64,000 nt of DNA from UBA4781 sp963674975 (GTDB lineage: Bacteria > Chloroflexota > Anaerolineae > Anaerolineales > Anaerolineaceae): the NCBI GenBank assembly GCA_963674975.1, contig OY771913.1, positions 1,364,001 to 1,428,000 on the forward strand, written 5' to 3'. Every line of letters starts with the position of its first letter. Within the stretch, counting starts at the first letter, position 1. Positions 33,122 to 41,729 of the stretch are shown here, piece by piece. Both the position numbers and the translations under genes were made by a program. The notes below the pieces were generated by a model. That model did not search any database and had not been told where the DNA came from. It saw nothing but the letters and a program-made list of their open reading frames with translations.

Positions 33122-33742
33122 ATGACACAGAAACCCAAAGAAAAAACCTCACACCAACGAATCCTGGAAGCAGCCTGCGCCTTATTTATCAATAACGGCT
33201 ATCACGGGACATCAACCCGCGAAATAACCAACCAGCTTGGACTCTCCCCCAGCACACTGTATTCACATTTCAAAACCAAAGAGGAGATATTTGTCGCTGT
33301 TCTGGAAGCTTTTCATCCCTGGCTGATCATCCCCTCGGCGGTGGAAAACGCAAAAGGAAAGAATGTAGATGAGATCGTCCGCAGTGCGGCGGAGGGAATG
33401 CTGAAGGAGTGGGACAAGCAGCCAGATCTTATCCGCCTGCATCTGATCGAGTCCGTCGAATTCCGCGGGCAGCATCTTCCCGAACTTTTCGACAACACCT
33501 TCAAGAAAATGACCACAGCTGTTGAAAATATGATCGCCAGTAATCCCGACCTGCATACCATCAATGTGGATATTCTTACCCGCGCTTTACTGGGCTTGTT
33601 CTTTGCCTACCTCATGACTGACCGCTATTCAGAAGTGCAGTTCCGCACCGGTTTAGAGGGAAAGGCATTTGATTATTTCACCGATATTTATTTAAAAGGG
33701 ATCGCTAGCAGCAGCGGCATTGATTCCGATAAAAATCAATAA
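33122..33742 (+). CDS. TetR family transcriptional regulator
   Basis: The protein has 206 residues. The N-terminal HTH is typical: SHQRILEAACALFINNGYHG, STREITNQLGLSPSTLYSHF and KTKEEIF (about 12-55). The C-terminal ligand domain is all-helical. As first gene of a PTS operon, with a palindrome at its own promoter, it probably controls the operon; antiterminators or GntR/LacI proteins are the commoner partners of beta-glucoside PTS genes, so TetR here is unusual. The ligand is unknown. Confidence 0.93.
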   Translation: MTQKPKEKTSHQRILEAACALFINNGYHGTSTREITNQLGLSPSTLYSHFKTKEEIFVAVLEAFHPWLIIPSAVENAKGKNVDEIVRSAAEGMLKEWDKQPDLIRLHLIESVEFRGQHLPELFDNTFKKMTTAVENMIASNPDLHTINVDILTRALLGLFFAYLMTDRYSEVQFRTGLEGKAFDYFTDIYLKGIASSSGIDSDKNQ

Positions 33743-33761
33743 AATTAGGAGAATTAGAAAT

Positions 33762-34073
33762 ATGAATATTTTACTGGTTTGTGCCGGAGGAATTTCCACC
33801 TCATTTTTTGTTCAAAATATCCGGCAGGAATACGAACGACAAAAAATAGAGGGAATCGTGATGGCAAAATCGATCACGGAAGTACCCGAAATCATCGACA
33901 GGATCGACATTATTTTTATTGCCCCGCAGGCAGTTTTTTTCAAAGAAAAAGTAGAGAAGTTCTGCAGCCAGCGCTCCATTCCCTGCCATGTTATCGATTC
34001 CGCAACCTATGGGCAAATGAATGGAAAGAAAATCATTGAGCTGGCAAAAGAATCATTAGAGAAAGGAGGTTAA
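33762..34073 (+). CDS. PTS lactose/cellobiose-type IIB subunit
   Basis: The start at 33762 follows AGGAG and gives 103 residues, the standard IIB length. MNILLVCAGGISTSFF carries the phosphorylated Cys (Cys7) and its P-loop-like anion hole. IIB takes phosphate from IIA and passes it to sugar bound by IIC. It lies 19 bases after tetR and 59 before the IIC gene. Confidence 0.92.
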   Translation: MNILLVCAGGISTSFFVQNIRQEYERQKIEGIVMAKSITEVPEIIDRIDIIFIAPQAVFFKEKVEKFCSQRSIPCHVIDSATYGQMNGKKIIELAKESLEKGG

Positions 34074-34132
34074 CCAATTTCAGACATCTTAAGGAATGGA
34101 TTTTTATAAAAATTTAAAAGGAGTTTAGAAAT

Positions 34133-35371
34133 ATGCAAACAATCATGAAATGGATCAATGAGAAACTGGCTCCCCCGCTGTATAAAGTTACCAGCAGCCG
34201 CGGCATTTCTTCCATTATGAGCGGTTTCCAAAAATATATGCCGGTTTTACTGGTTGGGGCTGTTTTCCAGATACTGGATAACGTACTGCCTTATATCTCT
34301 TCTTCACTGAGCGGTGTTTTTACTATTCCAACCAATCTTACCTTTGGCTTTTTTGCCATTATGCTGACCTACACGATCGCACACAGCCTGGCACAGCAGC
34401 TTCAGATCAATCCCATTACCAGCGGTCTCTTTGCCATCAGTGTTTTCCTAGTTCTGCAAAGACCCACCTTTTCGGAAGAAGGGAATTTTGTACTCAATCT
34501 GAATCGCTTCGGAGCGCAGGGAATTTTTGTGGCAATCGTAGCAGCGCTTATTACAACCGAGGTGCTTGGTTTATTTGAAAAAAAGAAATGGATACTGCGC
34601 TCAGAAGGTCTGCCTGATTTCGTACGGGATTGGTTCGCCCCTCTCATCCCCGGCTTTATTATCGTTATGGCTGCATGGTTTGTCGCTTATCAATTGAATT
34701 TTGACCTGCAAGCCAGTCTCGCAACCGTCATAGCCCCGCTGCTCAACACCAGTGATACCTTTCTTGGTTTCATGGTTACAGCCCTTGTGATGAACGTTCT
34801 CTTCCTAGTAGGCATCAACCCGGCAGTTACCTTTGGTTTATTTTTCCCGCTGTGGTTCGCTGCCATTGGAGAAAATGCGGCTCTCTACGCTCAGGGTATG
34901 CAGCCGGTCCACATCAATATGCTGCACACATTCGCAGCCTTCATCGTTTTAGGCGGAACAGGAGCCACCTTTACATTGAACCTGTTAATGCTTGGTTCCA
35001 AATCAAAAACCATGAAAGCACTCGGTCGCACCACACTGGTGCCCAGCATCATGAATATCAACGAACCCCTCATTTTTGGTCTGCCTATCGCCTTCAACCC
35101 CATGCTGGGGATTCCATTCTTCATCAACGGCGCCCTGATCAACCCTATTCTGGTCTATCTGGCGATGATGACCACCAATCTGGTCAACAAACCCATCAAT
35201 CCCGCCCTGATCCCATGGATCCCATCCGTTATCCAGGGGTTCATCTTAACCCAGGACTTTAAAGCAATTGTGCTTATCCTGGTGGAATATGTCATTAATA
35301 TCGTTGTTTGGTACCCCTTCTTCAAAGCCCATGAAAAGAGGATGCTCGACAAGGAAAAAGCCGAAGCTTAA
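34133..35371 (+). CDS. PTS lactose/cellobiose-type IIC permease
   Basis: This is a 412-residue membrane protein with about 10 hydrophobic segments, as in CelB/ChbC. Family motifs include SGFQKYMPVLLVGAVFQ at the N-terminus, LGGTGATFTLNLLML, and PSIMNINEPLIFGLPIAFNP, the conserved NEP sugar-binding loop. It transports a disaccharide or beta-glucoside during phosphorylation. AGGAG precedes the ATG. EI and HPr are not in the window. Confidence 0.93.
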   Translation: MQTIMKWINEKLAPPLYKVTSSRGISSIMSGFQKYMPVLLVGAVFQILDNVLPYISSSLSGVFTIPTNLTFGFFAIMLTYTIAHSLAQQLQINPITSGLFAISVFLVLQRPTFSEEGNFVLNLNRFGAQGIFVAIVAALITTEVLGLFEKKKWILRSEGLPDFVRDWFAPLIPGFIIVMAAWFVAYQLNFDLQASLATVIAPLLNTSDTFLGFMVTALVMNVLFLVGINPAVTFGLFFPLWFAAIGENAALYAQGMQPVHINMLHTFAAFIVLGGTGATFTLNLLMLGSKSKTMKALGRTTLVPSIMNINEPLIFGLPIAFNPMLGIPFFINGALINPILVYLAMMTTNLVNKPINPALIPWIPSVIQGFILTQDFKAIVLILVEYVINIVVWYPFFKAHEKRMLDKEKAEA

Positions 35372-35390
35372 TCCGCTTTTCGGAGGATTC

Positions 35391-35735
35391 ATGAATCAAG
35401 AAATAATAAGAGTTTCTACAAAAGTGATCATCCACGCAGGCAATGCCCGTACACAGATCAATGACGCATTAAAAGCAGCCGAAGCATTTGATTTTCAAAA
35501 AGCACATACACTGCTGGATATGGCGGTCAATGAGATCAATCTGGCTCATCAAACCCAGACTGAAACCATACAGGCAGAAGCTCGCGGTGACAGCATGGAC
35601 CATTCCCTACTATTTACCCATGCGCAGGATACACTCATGTCATCGATCACCGAGCTGAACCTGGCTCAACATTTATTAAGTATGTACGAACATTTTTGTA
35701 AGAGACTGCAAGAGCTGGAAGAAAAAGACAAGTAG
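35391..35735 (+). CDS. PTS lactose/cellobiose-type IIA subunit
   Basis: The start at 35391 has CGGAGG nine bases upstream; the product has 114 residues. The phosphorylated His is His77 in LFTHAQDTLMSS, the family signature; IIHAGNARTQINDALKAAE forms the first helix pair. It forms a helical trimer that carries phosphate from HPr to IIB. It follows the IIC gene by 19 bases. Confidence 0.92.
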   Translation: MNQEIIRVSTKVIIHAGNARTQINDALKAAEAFDFQKAHTLLDMAVNEINLAHQTQTETIQAEARGDSMDHSLLFTHAQDTLMSSITELNLAQHLLSMYEHFCKRLQELEEKDK

Positions 35736-35746
35736 GGTACAACGCA

Positions 35747-35778
35747 GGTGGGGGTTGCCTATTCCGGCAACTCCCACC
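35747..35778 (+). other. Intercistronic hairpin between IIA and GH4 genes
   Basis: GGTGGGGGTTGCC and GGCAACTCCCACC pair over 13 positions, with one G-U in RNA, around a 6-base loop. No T-run follows, so it looks like an mRNA-stabilising or processing hairpin rather than a terminator. Confidence 0.6.
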
Positions 35779-35862
35779 CACCACAAAATGATTGTAACCT
35801 ACTTTATCTTCAATGATGCTCAAATGCAATTTCATCACAAAAGAACAAATCTAGGAGATAAA

Positions 35863-37281
35863 ATGAAAAAAGGAATAAAACTGGCACAAATTGGAGGGGG
35901 CAGCAGCTACACACCAGATTTCGCTGAAATATTGATCCAACGCAGAGATGAATTTCCTGTTTCTGAATGGGTGATGATGGATATTGACCCTGAACGAAAT
36001 GCCATTGTTTCCAATTTCGTAAAAACCATGCTTTCAGCAGCGAATATGGATATCAAGGTTTCCACGACCACCAGCGTCAAAGAAGCTGTCACGGACGCGG
36101 ACTTCATCGTTACCACCATGCGAGTAGGTCTTTCAGATGGGCGCATTCTCGATGAAACAATACCACCCAAGCATGGTTTGCTGCTCGGTCAGGAAACAAC
36201 CGCACCCGGTGGACTGGCAATGGGATTACGGAATATTCCGGTGATCCTGGATGTCGCAAAAGCTATTGAGCAGTATGCTGCTCCCAATGCATGGCTGATC
36301 AACCTTGCCAATCCATCCGGCATGCTATCAGAAGCGGTTAACCGCCACAGCAACATCAATTTTGCCGGTCTGTGCAATGGTCCCACCGTCGCGCGGACTG
36401 CCATGGTGAAAGCGCTGAATGCCGAACCCAAAGATGTCTTCTGTAAAATCATCGGCTTGAATCATCTCATCTGGATGAAAGTCTATTTTAAGGGTGAAGA
36501 TGTAACCGTAATGGCAATGGATAAATTTGCCGATTGGTTAGGGGAAAACCTACCACCCCTACGCACCGAAATGGCACCACTCGACATTCAGAGGTTCGCC
36601 GGCTGGATCCCGATGGGACCCTACCTGCGTTTTTATTATGAACTGCCTGAATCCATCGAAGATCATAAACATGCCGCAGAGCATTGGCCCAGTTTGTTTA
36701 AATTCATAAAGGAAAATGTCGGAGACCTGCTGGACGGGCTTGAGATCAAAGACCTTCCCACCAGAGCACACATGGTAAAAGCAGTCGAAGAAAGAACGCT
36801 GGCATTATATGCAAAAGGCGATATGCAGGGATATAAACTTGCGATCAATACCCGCGGCGGAAGGGGATATGCCGAAGCAGGGCTCTCTCTGGCAAGTGCC
36901 ATCTGGAATGATAAAAATGAAATTCACGGTCCGGATGTTTGCCACCGCGGAACCCTCCCGGGGTTGGATCCAACAGTTGTTACTACAACCACATCTCTAG
37001 TCAATAAATCCGGCATCTACCCGCTGGCAGTAGGACCTCTTCCAAAGCATATGATGTCCTTCATTCAAGCAGCCAAGAATTATGAACTGCTGGCAGTAGA
37101 AGCAGCGGTCACCGGCAACTACCATGCAGCTTTGGAAGCTTTGGTGGCAAATCCTCTGGTTGTTTCATTCCATCAAGCTAAAAACGCCTTGAATGAACTG
37201 CTGGTTGCCCATAAAGAATACCTGCCGCTGTTCCATGACAGCATTGGAAAAATCGAACGCGGTGAAGACCCCCTGAATTAA
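35863..37281 (+). CDS. Family 4 glycosidase (6-phospho-beta-glucosidase-like)
   Basis: The start at 35863 follows CTAGGAG; the product has 472 residues. GH4 enzymes use NAD+ and a divalent metal to cleave phosphorylated glycosides by a redox-elimination route. Visible motifs: KLAQIGGGSSYTPDFAEIL (dinucleotide fold), TTMRVGLSDGR, LANPSGML, GLCNGPT (metal Cys) and GLNHLIWMKV (metal His). As last gene of the PTS operon it should hydrolyse the incoming phospho-disaccharide; cellobiose or another beta-glucoside is the best guess. Confidence 0.92.
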   Translation: MKKGIKLAQIGGGSSYTPDFAEILIQRRDEFPVSEWVMMDIDPERNAIVSNFVKTMLSAANMDIKVSTTTSVKEAVTDADFIVTTMRVGLSDGRILDETIPPKHGLLLGQETTAPGGLAMGLRNIPVILDVAKAIEQYAAPNAWLINLANPSGMLSEAVNRHSNINFAGLCNGPTVARTAMVKALNAEPKDVFCKIIGLNHLIWMKVYFKGEDVTVMAMDKFADWLGENLPPLRTEMAPLDIQRFAGWIPMGPYLRFYYELPESIEDHKHAAEHWPSLFKFIKENVGDLLDGLEIKDLPTRAHMVKAVEERTLALYAKGDMQGYKLAINTRGGRGYAEAGLSLASAIWNDKNEIHGPDVCHRGTLPGLDPTVVTTTTSLVNKSGIYPLAVGPLPKHMMSFIQAAKNYELLAVEAAVTGNYHAALEALVANPLVVSFHQAKNALNELLVAHKEYLPLFHDSIGKIERGEDPLN

Positions 37282-37296
37282 CTATCCTTAACATGA

Positions 37297-37329
37297 AAAG
37301 AGAGCTCATCTTAACATTGAGCTCTCTTT
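37297..37329 (+). terminator. Terminator of the PTS operon
   Basis: The 12-bp stem AAAGAGAGCTCA / TGAGCTCTCTTT has a 9-base loop and starts 15 bases after the GH4 stop; a T-rich tract follows. Confidence 0.75.
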
Positions 37330-37387
37330 GTATTCTCTATTCAATTCTCGATATCAGCCTCACAAAAAGTGCTTCGCTAATTTTTAA

Positions 37388-37975
37388 CTACAGCTTGATG
37401 GGTGTAAATCCCAGGTCATTCAGCAAATCCGGCTTGAGCAATTGAATACTTCCACTCGGATGGAGGTACCCTCCATCTTTTATAAGCACATCAAAGCTCA
37501 GATCGATCTGGCGGCTCATGCCATGAAATTCTTCAATAGTATGGATAGAATCGAGAAAAACACTTCCGATATAACCTTCGACGCTGTTCTGCACCAATCT
37601 GTCGTGAATAAACGATAATGCAGTTTCCACATCAGACCAAACCGCTACAACATAAGGAGAGAAATACAGCCGGCTTGTATTTTTCCCGCTGATGAAAGCA
37701 TGCTCTTCTGTGCTAATCTGCGGTTTGAGCACACATCTTTCTCCCATTGTGAAAGAGTTCAAAGATTCCCAATTGGTCTTATCGATCGGACCGACCCGCA
37801 ATTCATAGAAAGCCGCTCGCACCTCAGGAGGGCACTGATCATTTTTCGGGCAAACTGCTTTTATGATGGAGAAGCTGAAATAGCGTTGAGGATTCAACTG
37901 TGACCGGGATGCTGCGTCATAATTAAAGACGTAGATCGCTCCCCCCTCTTTCTTTTGTGTGGCATGTTCCTGCAT
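37388..37975 (-). CDS. Uncharacterised protein
   Basis: I do not recognise this 195-residue protein. It has no signal peptide or TM helix. It looks like a mixed alpha/beta fold: YFSFSIIKAVCPKNDQCPPE with a Cys pair, then FYELRVGPIDKTNWESL, SRLYFSPYVVAVWSDVETAL and a C-terminal DVLIKDGGYLHPSGSIQLL. A purine-rich AAAAGGGG lies about 10 bases before the ATG. It stands alone between convergent and divergent neighbours. Codon use looks like its neighbours. Confidence 0.72.
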   Translation of the reverse strand: MQEHATQKKEGGAIYVFNYDAASRSQLNPQRYFSFSIIKAVCPKNDQCPPEVRAAFYELRVGPIDKTNWESLNSFTMGERCVLKPQISTEEHAFISGKNTSRLYFSPYVVAVWSDVETALSFIHDRLVQNSVEGYIGSVFLDSIHTIEEFHGMSRQIDLSFDVLIKDGGYLHPSGSIQLLKPDLLNDLGFTPIKL

Positions 37976-38154
37976 CTTTTTCTACCCCTTTTCTATTTTT
38001 GAAAATTTTCTCTCGTGTGAGTAAAAATATTTATTCCGGATACAGGATATTCTAAAACCAAAATTTGTGTGCAGCGATCGAATTTATGAGAACTGAACAA
38101 TTCCTTAACATAGAATTTGGAATTTACTGGCATATTCCATTACAATAGAACGCT

Positions 38155-38799
38155 ATGGTTACCAAAACAATCTACCTCATACGTCACGGCACCACCGATT
38201 GGATAGAGCAGGGTCGCACTCACGGAGCACTCGACAGCCCGCTCAGCACCTTTGGGCAATGGGAAGCGCAGCAAACTGCAGAAGCATTAAAAGATCGGGA
38301 AATCACCCGCATCTTTTCCAGCCCGCAGGGTAGAGCCATGCAAACTGCCGGCTATATCGCTGAAAAAATCCCTGTTGTCGAAGTTGCTCCACTGGATGGG
38401 CTGCGCGAAATGGGATTCGGATTTATGGAAGGAAAGAGAGATCAATTTAAAAAAATTTCAAAAAAGCCGTTGTATCTCTTCCTTTTTGCACCCATCTGGT
38501 TCATCTTGTTGGGTTTAACAGGAGAGAAGAGGGCGAAGTTTCAAAAACGAGTATTGGAAGCCTGGCAGCATATTCTCTCGCAAAACAATCCCGGAAATAC
38601 AGCGGTGGTTTCTCACGCTATTGCACTCAATATGATCTTGCATACCCTGCCCTGTGGACCTGATGTAAAAAAGAAACAAAGATACAGCCTTGGGACATGC
38701 AGCATCAGTAAAGTTGAGATCGATGAGCAGGGACAACCTATTCTTACACAGATCAACTCTACCTCGCATTTAATGAATCAAGGGAACCATGGGAATTAA
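38155..38799 (+). CDS. Histidine phosphatase family protein (phosphoglycerate mutase-like)
   Basis: The protein has 214 residues with the catalytic IYLIRHGTTDW (His at about 10), SPQGRAMQTA, the acid region LREMGFGFMEG and VVSHAIALNM (second His). A hydrophobic insert YLFLFAPIWFILLGL (about 104-118) replaces part of the usual middle and is unusual for a soluble phosphatase. TACAAT lies eight bases before the ATG with TTGGAA 18 bases further up, so the mRNA may be nearly leaderless. Its end overlaps the HAD gene by 11 bases. Confidence 0.87.
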   Translation: MVTKTIYLIRHGTTDWIEQGRTHGALDSPLSTFGQWEAQQTAEALKDREITRIFSSPQGRAMQTAGYIAEKIPVVEVAPLDGLREMGFGFMEGKRDQFKKISKKPLYLFLFAPIWFILLGLTGEKRAKFQKRVLEAWQHILSQNNPGNTAVVSHAIALNMILHTLPCGPDVKKKQRYSLGTCSISKVEIDEQGQPILTQINSTSHLMNQGNHGN

Positions 38800-39394
38800 A
38801 GCAATCTTCGTTGACTTCAACGGTGTGTTATTTCTAACCACTAATGGATACAGTCATTTTCATGATATCTACGCAAAAACCATGGGAATACCCAGCAATG
38901 TACTGGAAGATTACTTTAGGAGCGACTGGGATCGCAAGGTTAATTTAGGTGAGGTTGATTCGGTTTCTTTCTGGAGGAATTTTCTCAATGAACAGGGATT
39001 ATCAGAAGATCATTTTCAAGAACACTTTAAATTATTCTATAAACTGCATACATTAAATGTACCATTTTTAGATTTCCTCAAATCACATAAGAACGAGAAA
39101 AGGATTGGTTTAATCAGCAATTATTCAGACATGTTACGCCCCTTATTGGAAAATGAATTGAAGATCGCAGATACCTTCGATGACATCGTTATTTCAAGTG
39201 AAGTAAAGCTGATCAAACCTGATAAAGCCATCTATAGACTCGCCCTGGAACGCCTGCATGTCAAGCCCGAAGAAGCGATCTTTGTTGATGACCTTTCCGA
39301 AAATACACAGACCGCTGCTCAATTAGGTATTCATACCATCCAGTTTCAAAACAATGAGCAGGCAATCTCAGAGATCAAACAACTTATTAATTAA
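38789..39394 (+). CDS. HAD-superfamily hydrolase
   Basis: The protein has 201 residues and the four HAD motifs: AIFVDFNGVLF (nucleophile Asp), IGLISNYSD (Ser/Thr motif), KLIKPDKAIYRLAL (Lys) and EAIFVDDLSEN (Asp pair). The second Asp of motif I reads Asn (DFNGV instead of DFDGV), which is found in some epoxide-hydrolase-like or inactive members and may change activity. Overlap with the phosphatase gene suggests coupled translation. Confidence 0.88.
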   Translation: MGIKAIFVDFNGVLFLTTNGYSHFHDIYAKTMGIPSNVLEDYFRSDWDRKVNLGEVDSVSFWRNFLNEQGLSEDHFQEHFKLFYKLHTLNVPFLDFLKSHKNEKRIGLISNYSDMLRPLLENELKIADTFDDIVISSEVKLIKPDKAIYRLALERLHVKPEEAIFVDDLSENTQTAAQLGIHTIQFQNNEQAISEIKQLIN

Positions 39395-40614
39395 TTGGTT
39401 CTTGCATTTGTGGGGAAGCGCTTATAGAATCCGAATACTCGCTCCCGAATCTTCTTCCGATCCACTTTTTCGCTCACGATATTCCAATTCAACAAGCTGG
39501 CTGCTTTCCGCAGTTCTATTGCTTGCAGTGCTTTTACCACCGCCTCTACTATCTGGTCCACATTGGTAGGATCTACCAGCATGCCGGTCTTTCCTTGTTT
39601 GATCCAATAGCGTAGGGAAGCAATATCACCAACAATCGGGAAACACCCGCAGGCAATGGCTTCCAAAAAAGTATTGGGAGTGCCGTCATGGCTGGAGAGG
39701 GAAAGATAGATATCGCTGCTCTGATATAAAGCCCATAATTCTTTCTGGGGTAAATAAGGCAGCAGTTGAACCTGCGATTCAATTCCCATCTCACTTAGAC
39801 GATGCTCGGCGGCTGCCTGCCCTGCCATTGCCGGACAGATGAATTGAACATTCGGAATCCTTTTTAGAATGCCGGGAATGGCACTGAAAAATACATCCTG
39901 ATGCACACTGCCCGGGCGAAACCCTCTTGGATTGATAATTCGAAATACTTGCGAAGCATCAAAAATCTTCTTTTCTTTCTTTCGCTCATTGAGTTTCTGG
40001 AAATATTCCAAATCCAGCCCGCCATTACCGGGCACCATCAAAACAGGATGGGTATCACCATATCCCCAACCCACCGCCAGTTCGAGGTCGCGATCCGCGT
40101 CTGCCATGAGTCCATTTGCGCGCTCCAGGGTTTTTCGTGTCCAATCTGCCATGCGTTTTGATCCCTCGGCGTGCAAGGTCAGGTCATTTCCCCAGGTTGA
40201 AACCAGCAGCGGGTAGCGTTCAGGAGTAGACGAAGCCAGCATCCCTTCAAAAGGAATGCGTAAAGCATGCACCAGATCGGGTTGAACGGAATCAAGAAAA
40301 TCGAGATAACGCCTGCGGTAAAACTGCAGCGTCAGCGGACCAAGCCGGTAGCGCAGATGTTGAAAGGATCCTCGTAAAAACGAGATCACTTTCCGCACTC
40401 CGCTTCCTGCTCGTTTGTTTTGCCCGCTAATGCTCACCTGCCCCCCTGCCAGCGTGGAAAAAGCAACCGGAAGGATCAGCATTTCGCGCACCTGCTGCGG
40501 TTTTTCGCAGGGGAACGTAGATACCAGAGAAATATCGACATTTTTCCCAGCCACACACGCCAGCCAGCTCTGTGTGATCGCGCTGCGACCGTCTGCGACC
40601 AGTACGATTCTCAT
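39391..40614 (-). CDS. Glycosyltransferase, GT4-like (GT-B fold)
   Basis: The protein has 407 residues. It shows a GT-B layout: an N-terminal domain starting MRIVLVADGRSAITQSWL, PDLVHALRIPFEG, and a C-terminal nucleotide-sugar domain with YQSSDIYLSLSSHDGTPN and LEAIACGCFPIVGDI, the acidic motif region of family 4/1 retaining transferases. The sugar and acceptor are unknown. It overlaps the upstream glycosyltransferase by 4 bases (ATGA). The stop overlaps the HAD gene by 4 bases. Confidence 0.88.
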   Translation of the reverse strand: MRIVLVADGRSAITQSWLACVAGKNVDISLVSTFPCEKPQQVREMLILPVAFSTLAGGQVSISGQNKRAGSGVRKVISFLRGSFQHLRYRLGPLTLQFYRRRYLDFLDSVQPDLVHALRIPFEGMLASSTPERYPLLVSTWGNDLTLHAEGSKRMADWTRKTLERANGLMADADRDLELAVGWGYGDTHPVLMVPGNGGLDLEYFQKLNERKKEKKIFDASQVFRIINPRGFRPGSVHQDVFFSAIPGILKRIPNVQFICPAMAGQAAAEHRLSEMGIESQVQLLPYLPQKELWALYQSSDIYLSLSSHDGTPNTFLEAIACGCFPIVGDIASLRYWIKQGKTGMLVDPTNVDQIVEAVVKALQAIELRKAASLLNWNIVSEKVDRKKIRERVFGFYKRFPTNARTN

Positions 40615-41729
40615 AACTTCGACCCTTTCAATACCGTATCGATCGCTTTCTTGAATGCTGCCTGCATAGCTTCCAGGTTTACTTCATCGTCCACAATATG
40701 AAAAGAAGCGGTCCCTTTTTCCCGTAGAGTGGAAATATTTGTCAGCGCTTCGGTCATCTTATCTGCCAGTTCTTGAGCACTTCCCTGATTAAGGATCCAG
40801 CCGTTTTCCGGACGCACCAGATCACTCTGGGTACCATCCGCTTCTCCCACAATGACCGGAAGTGCATAGCTCATGGCTTCCTGCACCGCCAATCCACCGG
40901 TACCGGGCAGCACAAACAGGTCTGCTTTGCGGAACAAAGCTGCCAGCTCTTTTCCATGCATGGCTCCATAAAATTTCGTTTCCGGGAATACTTGCTCTGC
41001 CTGCTGCACCAGAGCGGTTCTGGCAGGTCCATCTCCCACAATATGTAGAGTGGGCTGCAGATCGCGGGGAAGTTTTGCACAGGCTTCGATCAATACATCC
41101 ACGCGCTTGCGATCCTGCAGCCTTCCCACAAAGAGAACCTGCGGTCGGTTGAGTTCATAGTTAAGAGATCGTTTGGGAGGTACAGCGGTCGGTCTGACTG
41201 CAGCCGCGTTGGGCGCTACGAAAATTCGCTCTGAAGGGAACCCGAGTTCAGAATATTCTTCTGCACCTTTTTTGCTGTAAGTGATCAGCGCATCGAACTG
41301 CAGAATAAATTTACGCCTCTGCTTTATTCTGATCTTGCCTAAAAAACCGTCGGCTTTCGGAGAACCCAACCCCCATCCGATCACCTTGCGGGAGCGGTTT
41401 TTCATCCAGTGGATCGCCCTTTGTGAAGCAGGGTAGCGCGGGTTGGCTTCCATGATCAGGACATCCGGCTTCCATGATTTCAACCAGGGGATCAATCCAA
41501 CCTGCAGGCAGAAATAGAACTGCCCTGAGAAAAGATGGATATTCCGCCCACGCGTATGCAGCGCCAGCTGCGGAACCGCGCTCGTTTCCAGCATTTCCTT
41601 TTTGCGCGGCAAGCCATAAAACACGCTCACCTTGCCCAGATACTGTTGAGCCAGTTGATCAAAAAAGGGAATGCGGTAAGACGGCAGCACGCGCTGCTGA
41701 ATACCGATATGCAGTGGCTGATCTCTCAT
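40611..41729 (-). CDS. Glycosyltransferase, GT4-like (GT-B fold)
   Basis: The protein has 372 residues. LPSYRIPFFDQLAQQYLGKV is a typical GT4 N-terminus; VLFVGRLQDRKRVDVLIEA and LHIVGDGPAR mark the donor domain, with LFVLPGTGGLAVQEAMSYAL and VIVGEADG as the acidic motif. It probably acts with the next glycosyltransferase on a cell-surface glycan. Its ATG overlaps the sbcC stop by four bases, linking it to the nuclease genes. Confidence 0.88.
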   Translation of the reverse strand: MRDQPLHIGIQQRVLPSYRIPFFDQLAQQYLGKVSVFYGLPRKKEMLETSAVPQLALHTRGRNIHLFSGQFYFCLQVGLIPWLKSWKPDVLIMEANPRYPASQRAIHWMKNRSRKVIGWGLGSPKADGFLGKIRIKQRRKFILQFDALITYSKKGAEEYSELGFPSERIFVAPNAAAVRPTAVPPKRSLNYELNRPQVLFVGRLQDRKRVDVLIEACAKLPRDLQPTLHIVGDGPARTALVQQAEQVFPETKFYGAMHGKELAALFRKADLFVLPGTGGLAVQEAMSYALPVIVGEADGTQSDLVRPENGWILNQGSAQELADKMTEALTNISTLREKGTASFHIVDDEVNLEAMQAAFKKAIDTVLKGSKL

